In this document: piece after piece, positions 8,320 through 15,828 of the stretch
Numbering within the stretch: position 1 is the first letter of the stretch
Layout: every line of letters begins with the position of its first letter
Assembly: GCA_009840385.1 (NCBI GenBank)
Contig: VXNX01000009.1
Location: 151,173 to 215,172, forward strand
Source of the DNA: Candidatus Dadabacteria bacterium
GTDB lineage: Bacteria; Desulfobacterota_D; UBA1144; Nemesobacterales; Nemesobacteraceae
Length of the DNA stretch: 64,000 nt
Direction: 5' to 3'
Translations under genes and position numbers: made by a program
Notes under the pieces: generated by a model
Told to the model about the DNA's origin: nothing
The model's database searches: none
Seen by the model: only the letters and a program-made list of their open reading frames with translations

Positions 8320-9621
8320 TTACTGCCGTTTTTTTATACTTTCCTCCACTCTCTCTAAAATAGTTCTGATTGACTCAATCTGCTTCAACATTGCCCTTAA
8401 TGTGTCATCACCGGCAAGAGTAATATCAATCCCGGCCAGTTTTGTGTGTGCCTGAGACAGTGCTTTCAGAGCTGCTTTCTCTGATTGCTGGTCTTTGTCA
8501 AGTTCAATGGCAGTTTCACAGGATTCTATTAAGGCAGATACAGCTTCTTCCTTTGTAGATTCGTTACGAAGTGCTTCTATTATTGAACTGTAGTTCAAAT
8601 TGTCTTCTTCATTTTCAATATCAATCGCAAAATCATCTTCAACATCCTCGTCTAAATCTGCGGAATTATTGTCAATGGCTAGCTGCGCTTGCAACAATTC
8701 AAGCACTTTCGGCGCCAACTTGCCAAAGGAAGGATTCAAGTTGTAGACACGCCCTGATACTCGATCTCTGTTTTCAAAAAGTGAGAAAGCAATAGCGCGG
8801 CTTGCATTTTGAAGGCTTGGGTCCTTTTTAGCAATACTTTTTGGAATATCTCCGAAAATCTGCTGCCCTTCCGCCGCAACAAGATCATACTGACCGGGTT
8901 TCTTGACCCATTCATTTAGATATAGATCCGCCTCTTCCAGCGCCTGCAGGACCTTTTCGACATCTGCCTTGCTACGCCTCAGGCGATCAGCAACTTCCTT
9001 TGTTGTCCGTCCTTTGTTGACTTGTCTCCGGACCAATCTCGCATCGCCAATCCAGTCATAATCGAGTTTAGTTTCCTGCTTAGCTTGAAGATCGGCTTCA
9101 ATATCATCTACTTCATCTCTTGTAGTATCCGGGGGAAGAACCGCACATCGAACATGACTGAAGCGTTCGTTAACTGAACCATCATTATTACGATAGAGTT
9201 CACGCATTGCACTCAGACGACGATTCCCGTTAACCACTATGCCAGTATAGGTAATCAAAATTGTATCCCGTTGTTCTTCTTGCCTTAGTACATCGATAAT
9301 CGGCACAACGGAGGATGTACCTTGTTTTGCAAGTTTCAGAAGAATTTGGTGCTGTCTCTGTTGAGCCGTTGAAGATTCTTGACCTTTCTCAAAGAAGTTT
9401 TTGGGTAGATCCCCAGTAGCAATTTCGCTTTGCTGTGCACTGAAGGTTCGACAGTTCTCCATCCGATAAACCAGCACATCGATTGGTAATGAGATCACCT
9501 TCAAAGAGAAGGGGCCACCCCGAAAGTCGTATATTTTCTCCTGCTCATTCGAGTTCTCCCAGCGTTGTTTAATAAGGACTTCTCGTTCTGACCTAGGTCG
9601 TACTCTCACTTGATAGCTCAA
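8320..9621 (-). CDS. ParB/Srx-like domain protein of a defence island
   Basis: A 433-residue protein. Residues about 38-165 fit the ParB/sulfiredoxin fold: SLPIDVLVYRMENCRT opens the domain, and GIVVNGNRRLSAMREL is the ParB box II equivalent. A helix-turn-helix-like stretch follows (TTKEVADRLRRSKADVEKVLQAL). The rest is helical and acidic (DLDEDVEDDFAID), ending in a coiled-coil-like tail that closes with VEESIKKRQ. Chromosomal ParB binds parS and hydrolyses CTP; related domains also occur in phosphorothioate and defence systems. No ParA partner is adjacent, which argues against plasmid partitioning. It starts 12 bp after the endonuclease gene and precedes SNF2, so a DNA-recognition or clamp role in the island is a reasonable inference. 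Confidence 0.75.
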   Translation of the reverse strand: MSYQVRVRPRSEREVLIKQRWENSNEQEKIYDFRGGPFSLKVISLPIDVLVYRMENCRTFSAQQSEIATGDLPKNFFEKGQESSTAQQRQHQILLKLAKQGTSSVVPIIDVLRQEEQRDTILITYTGIVVNGNRRLSAMRELYRNNDGSVNERFSHVRCAVLPPDTTRDEVDDIEADLQAKQETKLDYDWIGDARLVRRQVNKGRTTKEVADRLRRSKADVEKVLQALEEADLYLNEWVKKPGQYDLVAAEGQQIFGDIPKSIAKKDPSLQNASRAIAFSLFENRDRVSGRVYNLNPSFGKLAPKVLELLQAQLAIDNNSADLDEDVEDDFAIDIENEEDNLNYSSIIEALRNESTKEEAVSALIESCETAIELDKDQQSEKAALKALSQAHTKLAGIDITLAGDDTLRAMLKQIESIRTILERVEESIKKRQ

Positions 9622-9633
9622 TAGGTTCCTCCT

Positions 9634-10098
9634 TTACTCAAAAGCAATAATAAAAATAGGAACAGTTATGACACGATCAAACAGTTCTAATTCGCGAATA
9701 ACTCTCTCAGCGTTAGCAATGTTATCGCCGATTTCACGCGCGGCTTCTTTAGTAGGAAGAGCTAAAGCAGCTGCCTGTATGCGCCCGTTTTGGAAAAGAA
9801 ACTGTAATTTTAATAAGTCATATGGTGCACGGCTCATGTTTCCTGTCTGAAGCTGAAAAGCAAGACCTTCTTTCTCAGCCGTAACCTCGAGACCATAATC
9901 CTGATTAAGTTTCACTCCCAATGCCCAACCTTCATTGAGAAACTCGGTTTCAACGTGTTCACGAATATGCGGTGTGCACCCTCTGGTAATATTGATTGTA
10001 GAAGCTTCAAATATACCAGTCAGCCACTTTCTAAGCCCACGCTGTTCCCACTCCACACTCGCATTATAATGTTTGCCATAGGTAAATGCTAGTTTCAT
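9634..10098 (-). CDS. BglII/BstYI-like type II restriction endonuclease (variant active site)
   Basis: A 154-residue protein. The central segment QLQTGNMSRAPYDLLKLQ, followed by GRIQAAALALPTKEAARE and a terminal VITVPIFIIAFE, matches the BglII/BstYI fold, in which BstYI has EVQFGKY...YN at the same place. Those enzymes use an Asp, a Glu and a Gln (D...ExQ); here the pair is Q82-L-Q84, so the Glu appears replaced by Gln. D67 may be the upstream metal ligand. At 154 residues it is shorter than BglII (about 223). It overlaps the methyltransferase stop by 4 bp, the usual coupling of a restriction-modification pair. Expected target by family: palindromes around GATC, not testable here. Alternatively it could be a non-cleaving recognition subunit. 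Confidence 0.65.
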   Translation of the reverse strand: MKLAFTYGKHYNASVEWEQRGLRKWLTGIFEASTINITRGCTPHIREHVETEFLNEGWALGVKLNQDYGLEVTAEKEGLAFQLQTGNMSRAPYDLLKLQFLFQNGRIQAAALALPTKEAAREIGDNIANAERVIRELELFDRVITVPIFIIAFE

Positions 10099-11030
10099 GA
10101 GTTTCTTTTTGAATTTGGATCGTAAACTGGCTCATTCATTGGTCGGGTACGGAGCTTCCCTTTACGTAGATCACGCACGCGACGGCGTGCAATATTGATA
10201 TAGTTTTTGTCAAGGTCACAGCCGTATGCACAGCGACCATGCTTCAGTGCTGCAATCGCACTCGATCCAACTCCAAGATAAGGATCAAGGACATTTTGAC
10301 CCTCATTGGTCAAGGCCAAAACCAACCGCTCAACCAAGCCAACGGGAAACTGACAAGGGTGTTCAGTTTTTTCTACATGGTTGGACTTCACATTAGGAAT
10401 GTCCCAAACATCGGATGGGTTTTTTCCTAAAGGATTACTCGATACACTGCCTTTTTTTGGACCTTTAAAATATTTTTTGTTGGGATACTTGGATGGAACA
10501 CGAATATCGTCAAGATTGAATATGTAATCATCAGATTTTGTGAACCAAAGTATAGTCTCATGACGCCCAGAGAATCTCTTCTGGCAGTGTAGACCGTGCC
10601 CGAAGGTCCATACAATCCTGTTTCTTAGCTTCAAGCCGTGATTTCGGAAAATTGGATAGAGAAGAATGTCGAGGGGGAATATCTCACCACCATCGACATA
10701 GTTGCCAACTTGCCAACAGATTGATCCGTTGGGAGCTAGAACACGTGTGGCTTCCGCAATACAAGCGGCCTGTTCCTTGATGTAAACATCCTGAGATTTT
10801 CGAACCTCGTACTCTTTCCCGATATTGTAAGGGGGAGAGGTTACAATAAGGGTCATTGATTCGTCATCCAAACGACGCATAAATTTGAGATTATCTTCGC
10901 ATGAAATTTGGACTTTTATATCTCGCTTTAGTCGCCGAGTTTTAGGGTCCTTCGTATCATTAGATGCCGCTCGTCTGGATCGTACTGATTCCAATTCCTT
11001 CTCCCGACACGTACTACTAAATCTTCCCAA
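10095..11030 (-). CDS. Beta-class DNA methyltransferase (N4-cytosine or N6-adenine)
   Basis: A 311-residue protein from a TTG at 11030. Motif IV TSPPY lies at residues 64-68, upstream of motif I (DPYLGVGS, 249-256), the order of beta-class amino methyltransferases. TSPPY favours N4-methylcytosine, as in the BglII and BamHI partners, but adenine methylation is possible. The C-terminal SAM region continues YGCDLDKNYINIARRRV. The N-terminus before residue 40 is basic and weakly conserved. A second in-frame TTG at 10994, preceded by GGGAGAAGGAA, may be the real start (299 residues). It is the first gene of the island and overlaps the endonuclease by 4 bp. Role: protect host DNA, and possibly mark self for the whole island. 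Confidence 0.88.
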   Translation of the reverse strand: MGRFSSTCREKELESVRSRRAASNDTKDPKTRRLKRDIKVQISCEDNLKFMRRLDDESMTLIVTSPPYNIGKEYEVRKSQDVYIKEQAACIAEATRVLAPNGSICWQVGNYVDGGEIFPLDILLYPIFRNHGLKLRNRIVWTFGHGLHCQKRFSGRHETILWFTKSDDYIFNLDDIRVPSKYPNKKYFKGPKKGSVSSNPLGKNPSDVWDIPNVKSNHVEKTEHPCQFPVGLVERLVLALTNEGQNVLDPYLGVGSSAIAALKHGRCAYGCDLDKNYINIARRRVRDLRKGKLRTRPMNEPVYDPNSKRNS

Positions 11031-11380
11031 GATTAATAAGATTCTACCAGCTTTACACAGCGTATGAAATTAAAGCTGAGTTCTAAGAAAGAACACGTGT
11101 TACCACAAATACTCTGCTTAGATATCCTCGCATATACGCTGATAACGTCTTAAATCTTTCGCAAATTAAAAAGGAAGGTGGCATTTCTTCATATATCCGG
11201 TGAGAGTCTAAAACTCCGGCAACCTCCAAATAGTTTTCTACCTGAATAAATTGTCCGGCATCCCAAGGAAGCTCGTTGAGATCATTTTTCATCAGATTCT
11301 TGTTTTCTTTTACGACGATAACTTTTATACACTGCTCTGATGAAAAAAGCCCTAGCTTTTACAGCAGCAACTTACTGAAA
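11031..11380. other. Upstream boundary of the island, between the methyltransferase and sucC
   Basis: A 350-bp stretch without a secure gene. It should contain the island promoter, but I see no clear -35/-10 pair. It also marks the point where sucD would be expected after sucC; no SucD start (MSILI-like) or CoA-binding motif can be read in any frame. A 69-codon open frame lies within it and is listed separately. Confidence 0.5.
11083..11292 (-). CDS. Possible small protein of unknown function
   Basis: A 69-codon open frame with an ATG at 11292, reading MKNDLNELPWDAGQFIQVEN at its start and continuing with a soluble, mixed composition. It has no recognised domain and no helix-turn-helix, so it is not obviously a controller protein of the adjacent restriction-modification pair. 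No good ribosome site precedes it. It could be a small island gene, a remnant, or chance. Confidence 0.25.
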   Translation of the reverse strand: MKNDLNELPWDAGQFIQVENYLEVAGVLDSHRIYEEMPPSFLICERFKTLSAYMRGYLSRVFVVTRVLS

Positions 11381-12547
11381 TCAGCCAGCTCTGGCAGCTT
11401 CAACCACTTTGGACGCGGCTTCCTTCATGTCGGCCCCGGTCTCGATGTCAAGACCCGAATTCGAAAGAATCTCCCTTCCGGCTTCAACGTTGGTTCCTTC
11501 AAGCCTGACCACTAAGGGAACGTTTATTCCGACCTCAGCCGCGGCCTCAAGGATGCCATCGGCAATGGTGTCGCATTTCATGATGCCGCCGAAAATATTA
11601 ACGAAGATGGCTTTTACGTTCTCGTCGCTCAGGATCATCTTAAATGCTTTCGTTACCTGCTCCGTAGTGGCCCCTCCTCCGACGTCAAGGAAGTTTGCGG
11701 GTTCTCCGCCGTGGTGCTTGATAATGTCCATGGTCGCCATGGCAAGCCCCGCGCCGTTAACAAGACACCCTATGTCTCCGTCAAGCTTAATGAAACTTAT
11801 CCCCGCATCGCTTGCTTCAAGTTCAAGCGGATCTTCCTCGTCCCTGTCCCTTAACCCCGCGATGTCGCGGTGGCGGAAAAGCGCGTTATCATCAAAGTTA
11901 ATCTTCGCGTCAAGAGCAACTATGTTTCCATCGGAGGTAAGAACAAGCGGGTTTATCTCCGCAAGGGAGCAGTCCTTTTCGATAAAAACCCGGTAAAGGG
12001 ATGAAATAAACGATACCGCCTGCCTCACAGCACCGCCCTCAAGGCCCATGAAATAAGCGATTTTCCGGCACTGGTAAGGCTGAATGCCGAGAGAGATATC
12101 GACGTGTTCCTTGATTATCTTCTCGGGAGATTTGGCCGCCACTTCCTCGATCTCAACCCCGCCTTCAGGGCTTCCCATAACGACCACTTTTTCCCGGGAG
12201 CGGTCAATCACCATGCCGAGATAAAACTCTTTTTCTATACTGGAAGCTTCCTCGATCAGCACGCTGCCCACCGTCTTGCCCTCGGGGCCCGTCTGGTGAG
12301 TGACCAGGTTCATGCCGATTATCTCATCCGCGGCCTCCATAGCGTCGTGGGAATTGTCAACTACCTTTATTCCCCCTCCCTTGCCCCGGCCGCCGGCGTG
12401 AATCTGGGCTTTTACCACGTATTTTGCAGAGTTAAGGGTATCGAGCACCTCCGAAACCTCATCGGCGCTGAAAACCACCTGTCCGCCCGGAACCCTGACT
12501 CCGAAATCAGAAAGAAGCTTTTTGGCCTGGTATTCGTGTACGTTCAA
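11381..12547 (-). CDS. sucC: Succinyl-CoA synthetase beta subunit
   Basis: A 388-residue ATP-grasp subunit starting [12 protein letters not shown] from a TTG at 12547. The N-terminal ATP-grasp has [16 protein letters not shown], and the C-terminal CoA-ligase part has [20 protein letters not shown] and the family signature [17 protein letters not shown]. Role: with SucD it converts succinyl-CoA to succinate with ATP or GTP formation in the TCA cycle. It follows sdhB by 14 bp. The partner sucD, nearly always next to it, is not downstream; the defence island begins after about 350 bp instead. Length is normal, so the gene itself looks intact. Confidence 0.96.
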   Translation of the reverse strand: MNVHEYQAKKLLSDFGVRVPGGQVVFSADEVSEVLDTLNSAKYVVKAQIHAGGRGKGGGIKVVDNSHDAMEAADEIIGMNLVTHQTGPEGKTVGSVLIEEASSIEKEFYLGMVIDRSREKVVVMGSPEGGVEIEEVAAKSPEKIIKEHVDISLGIQPYQCRKIAYFMGLEGGAVRQAVSFISSLYRVFIEKDCSLAEINPLVLTSDGNIVALDAKINFDDNALFRHRDIAGLRDRDEEDPLELEASDAGISFIKLDGDIGCLVNGAGLAMATMDIIKHHGGEPANFLDVGGGATTEQVTKAFKMILSDENVKAIFVNIFGGIMKCDTIADGILEAAAEVGINVPLVVRLEGTNVEAGREILSNSGLDIETGADMKEAASKVVEAARAG

Positions 12548-12561
12548 TCTGGTGCCCTCTC

Positions 12562-13293
12562 CTATTTCCCCTTGATCTTCCTTAAAAGCCAGGAAAGCGG
12601 ATCATAATACTTGTCAACCACTCTCTCCTTGAGCGGAATGATTCCGTTGTCGGTTATGTGTATGTCCTCGGGGCACACTTCAGTGCAGCATTTCGTGATG
12701 TTGCAGAATCCGACTCCCGCCTCCTCGCGCGCGAACTCCCTCCTGTCAAGGACATCCAGGGGATGCATCTCCCGTTCGGCAATCTTTATCATGAACCTAG
12801 GCCCGGCAAACGCATCTTTTCGGTTGTGGTCGCGAAGTATGTGACAAACGTTCTGGCAGAGAAAGCACTCTATGCATTTTCGGAATTCCTGCCCCCTCTC
12901 CACATCCTCCTGGTACATGACCCACTCGGTATCTTCGGCGGGGGTAAACGGAGGAATCTTTTTGCTTACTTCGTAGTTCCACGACACGTCGGTCACGAGA
13001 TCCTTTATCACGGGAAACGCCTTTATCGGGTAGACGGTAATTGTTTCGCCCTCGGCGAAACTGTCCATGCGGGTCTTACAGGCAAGCTTCGGTTTTCCGT
13101 TTATCTCGGTGCTGCAGGAGCCGCACTTGGCCGCCTTGCAGTTCCATCTTATCGCCAGGTCGCCGTCGTAGTTAGCCTGTATGTAGAAAAGCGCGTCGAG
13201 GACCACCATCCCCTCATCTACCGGGACCTCGTACTCCTTTTCCTCTCCACCCTGCGCGTCACCGCGAAAAACTCTTAGCTTGGCTACCGACAT
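12562..13293 (-). CDS. sdhB: Succinate dehydrogenase iron-sulphur subunit
   Basis: A 243-residue subunit. The N-terminal ferredoxin domain has [21 protein letters not shown] for the [2Fe-2S] cluster. The C-terminal domain has [12 protein letters not shown] and [15 protein letters not shown] for the [4Fe-4S] and [3Fe-4S] clusters. The ATG at 13293 overlaps the sdhA stop (TGATG) and has GGAGG 7 nt upstream; a GTG one codon earlier is also in frame. It passes electrons from the FAD subunit to quinone through the membrane anchor. The sequence type matches complexes with a single large anchor, such as actinobacterial Sdh1, rather than the E. coli SdhCD form. Confidence 0.95.
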   Translation of the reverse strand: MSVAKLRVFRGDAQGGEEKEYEVPVDEGMVVLDALFYIQANYDGDLAIRWNCKAAKCGSCSTEINGKPKLACKTRMDSFAEGETITVYPIKAFPVIKDLVTDVSWNYEVSKKIPPFTPAEDTEWVMYQEDVERGQEFRKCIECFLCQNVCHILRDHNRKDAFAGPRFMIKIAEREMHPLDVLDRREFAREEAGVGFCNITKCCTEVCPEDIHITDNGIIPLKERVVDKYYDPLSWLLRKIKGK

Positions 13294-15011
13294 CACTTAT
13301 CCTCCGTAAACAGTTTCGAAAGCTCCTCGGGCATCTCCACAATCGGCCTCGTCCCGACATCCATCGCCCCCTCCTTGAAGGAGACAATGAAATTAAGCTT
13401 GCCCCATTTCTCATCGTCGCTCTCAGGGAAATCAACCCGGCTGTGAGCTCCCCTGCTCTCCTTCCTAGCAAGCGCGCATCTCGCAAGCGCCTCCGAAACG
13501 ATCAGCATCGACTTAAGGTCCCTGCAGAGATGCCATCCCGGGTTAAACATCACCGAGCCCTCTATCTTGAGTACTTTCGACTTCTCCTTCAGTCCCTCTA
13601 TCTCGTCTATGCCCTTCTGTATGTTCTCTTCCGTGCGGAACACCCCTATGTAGAGCTGCATCACGTCCTGGAGATCCTGATGGATAGTGTAGGGGTTCTC
13701 CCCTTGCGTGTTGTTAAAAGGCTCCCTGAGCTCGTTTGCGTATCCCTCAACGAGTTCGGCGGGTATCTGTGCGTGGGATTTCCCGCTCGCGTAAGCCGCT
13801 GCTCCTTCTCCCGCCCTTTTTCCGAAAACAAGAAGATCAGAGAGGGAATTTCCGCCGAGACGGTTTGCCCCGTGCATTCCTCCTGCGACCTCGCCCGCGG
13901 CAAATAACCCCGGAACCGTGCTCGAGCAGGTATCTCCTTCAACCTTTACTCCCCCCATGACGTAATGGGTGGTCGGAAACACTTCCATCGGACCTTTCGT
14001 TATGTCTATATCGGCAAATTCCATGAACTGGTGGTACATGCTTGGAAGCTTTCGCTTTACGTAATCGGCTCCCCTGTGGGAGACGTCTAGGAACGCTCCG
14101 CCGTGGGGAGAACCGCGGCCCTGCTCAACCTCCGTGTATATGGATCTTGCTACCACGTCGCGGGTTGAAAGCTCCATGCGCTCTGGGTCGTATCTCTCCA
14201 TGAATCGCTCGCCCTCGCTGTTTGTGAGAATGCCTCCCTCTCCGCGCACCGCCTCCGTAACCAGTATTCCCCTCACGCTCGGGGGCCAGACCATCCCGGT
14301 GGGATGGAACTGTATGAATTCCATGTCTATAAGCTCCGCTCCGGCCTCATACGCCATCGCGTGGCCGTCTCCGGTGTATTCCCAGGAGTTCGAGGTGTAC
14401 TTGTAGGCCTTTCCCACCCCACCCGTCGCAAGAACAATGGCGTTTGCGCGGAAAAGAACGAATTTTCCGCTTTCCCTCCAGTAGCCGAAGGCTCCTGTTA
14501 CCCTGTCTCCGTCCTTTACAAGATGGGTTATCGTGCACTCCATGTAGACGTCTATGCCCGAGTGTATCCCCTTTTCCTGGAGTGTCCTTATCATCTCAAG
14601 ACCGGTTCTGTCGCCCACGTGGGCAAGCCTCTTCCATGTGTGCCCGCCGAATGCCCTCTGATTTATTCTTCCCTCTTTCGTTCTGTCAAAAAGCGCTCCC
14701 CAGTATTCAAGTTCTCTCACCCTCTCGGGAGCCTCCTGCGCGTGGTAAAGAGCCATCTGCCAGTTGTTAAGCATCTTCCCGCCCTTCATGGTGTCCTTGA
14801 AGTGGGTTTCCCAGTTGTCCTTTGTGTCGACGTTTGCCAAGGCGGCAGCAACGCCGCCCTCGGCCATTACGGTGTGGGCCTTGCCGAGCAGGGATTTGCA
14901 TATAAGTGCTGTCGAGGCGCCTTGGGCGGAAGATTCGATGGCGGCCCGAAGCCCTGCCCCGCCTGCGCCGATAACTATAACGTCATGAGTGTGTGTTTCG
15001 TATTTTTCCAC
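13293..15011 (-). CDS. sdhA: Succinate dehydrogenase flavoprotein subunit
   Basis: A 572-residue FAD subunit. The Rossmann FAD site is VIVIGAGGAGLRAAIE near the start. GKAHTVMAEGG contains the His that binds FAD covalently in this family. GGHTWKRLAHVGDRTG, FHPTGMVWP and THYVMGGVKV are further family motifs. I place the start at the GTG at 15011, which follows the sdhC stop by 2 bp; the open frame extends upstream, but only over the anchor gene. Role: oxidises succinate to fumarate at the membrane. The product fits the tight gene order sdhC-sdhA-sdhB. Confidence 0.95.
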   Translation of the reverse strand: MEKYETHTHDVIVIGAGGAGLRAAIESSAQGASTALICKSLLGKAHTVMAEGGVAAALANVDTKDNWETHFKDTMKGGKMLNNWQMALYHAQEAPERVRELEYWGALFDRTKEGRINQRAFGGHTWKRLAHVGDRTGLEMIRTLQEKGIHSGIDVYMECTITHLVKDGDRVTGAFGYWRESGKFVLFRANAIVLATGGVGKAYKYTSNSWEYTGDGHAMAYEAGAELIDMEFIQFHPTGMVWPPSVRGILVTEAVRGEGGILTNSEGERFMERYDPERMELSTRDVVARSIYTEVEQGRGSPHGGAFLDVSHRGADYVKRKLPSMYHQFMEFADIDITKGPMEVFPTTHYVMGGVKVEGDTCSSTVPGLFAAGEVAGGMHGANRLGGNSLSDLLVFGKRAGEGAAAYASGKSHAQIPAELVEGYANELREPFNNTQGENPYTIHQDLQDVMQLYIGVFRTEENIQKGIDEIEGLKEKSKVLKIEGSVMFNPGWHLCRDLKSMLIVSEALARCALARKESRGAHSRVDFPESDDEKWGKLNFIVSFKEGAMDVGTRPIVEMPEELSKLFTEDK

Positions 15012-15013
15012 GT

Positions 15014-15745
15014 CTATATCAACCTCAGATCGGTAATTGTGCCGTTCGCTACCAGGAACACGTAAAGGTCCGTGAGAGCCACGAAAACAAGGCTTGTCCA
15101 CGCCCATTTCATATGTACTTCGTTCTGGACGCTTATGGCGCCCCAGAGACGAAAGCGGGTCGGACACTTTGAGAACACGTCAAGATTTCCTCCCATCAGA
15201 TGGCGAAACGAGTGGCAGGAAAACGAATACATGGTAAGCAGGAACGCGTTTAAGGTCAGAACGATGGTTCCGACGCCCACCCCTATCCCGTCATGGAAGA
15301 AAAAGGCTTCGTACGAGTCAATCCACAAAAACAGCAGAATGACGATAGAGGCGTAGAGAAAAAACCTGTGGATATTCTGCAGGATGAACGGAAAGCTCGA
15401 CTCTCCGGTGTAGGAACCCCTTTTGCCGACCGGTTTCACCGCGCAGCCCGGAGGCGAGAAGAAATACGCCCGGTAGTATGCTTTTCTGTAGTAATAGCAG
15501 GTCGCCCGGAATCCAAGCGGCGCCCAGAGAATAAGTATTGCCGGGGAAGCCGGCCACCAGTCAAAGAGCAGAAGCGGGGAATAAAAAGGCGAGAGGTAAG
15601 GCTCGGTGTAGAAAAACTGGTTCGAGAGAGCTCTCCACGTGGAGTAGATCCCGAAAGCCCCCAGCACCACCCCGGTTATGAGGGGCTCCACCCACCACAT
15701 ATCCTTTCTCATGGTGAGCGCCTTGCTCGCCGTACCGTTAGCCAT
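15014..15745 (-). CDS. sdhC: Succinate dehydrogenase single membrane anchor (Sdh1-type cytochrome b subunit)
   Basis: A 243-residue membrane protein with about five hydrophobic helices. Recognisable parts are CYYYRKAYYRAYFFSPPGCA, FPFILQNIHRFFLYASIV, YSFSCHSFRHLMGG and VALTDLYVFLVANGT. These resemble the single large anchor of actinobacterial Sdh1 complexes, which replaces the SdhC and SdhD pair. Several His residues (LQNIHRF, FSCHSFRH, EVHMKW) could ligate haem. It starts the sdh set 83 bp after mdh. No separate sdhD is present, in line with this type. The assignment rests on remembered similarity plus the adjacent sdhAB. Confidence 0.88.
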   Translation of the reverse strand: MANGTASKALTMRKDMWWVEPLITGVVLGAFGIYSTWRALSNQFFYTEPYLSPFYSPLLLFDWWPASPAILILWAPLGFRATCYYYRKAYYRAYFFSPPGCAVKPVGKRGSYTGESSFPFILQNIHRFFLYASIVILLFLWIDSYEAFFFHDGIGVGVGTIVLTLNAFLLTMYSFSCHSFRHLMGGNLDVFSKCPTRFRLWGAISVQNEVHMKWAWTSLVFVALTDLYVFLVANGTITDLRLI

Positions 15746-15828
15746 ATTGCAGAAACCTCCAAAAAATATTTCCGGAGCGTCCGTCCGAGATTATAAACGG
15801 CGCCGGGGAGCGGAATGTAAATGGAACC

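Noticed and set aside
8320-9621. ParB of a chromosome or plasmid partition system
   Set aside because: No ParA/Soj gene or parS-like site is adjacent, and the gene sits inside a coupled defence operon.
2065-11030. Assignment of the island to DISARM, BREX, Dnd/Ssp or Zorya
   Set aside because: SNF2 plus methyltransferase alone is not enough. DUF1998 (DrmB), PglZ, BrxC, DndA-E, SspB-E and ZorA/ZorB were looked for and not seen.
11031-11380. Degenerate sucD remnant
   Set aside because: No frame shows the SucD nucleotide-binding start or the active-site His region; the only open frame there is unrelated.
15012-15167. Longer N-terminus for sdhA overlapping sdhC by about 150 bp
   Set aside because: The extra residues have no family similarity and are the shadow of the sdhC coding sequence. 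The GTG at 15011 directly after the sdhC stop fits family length.
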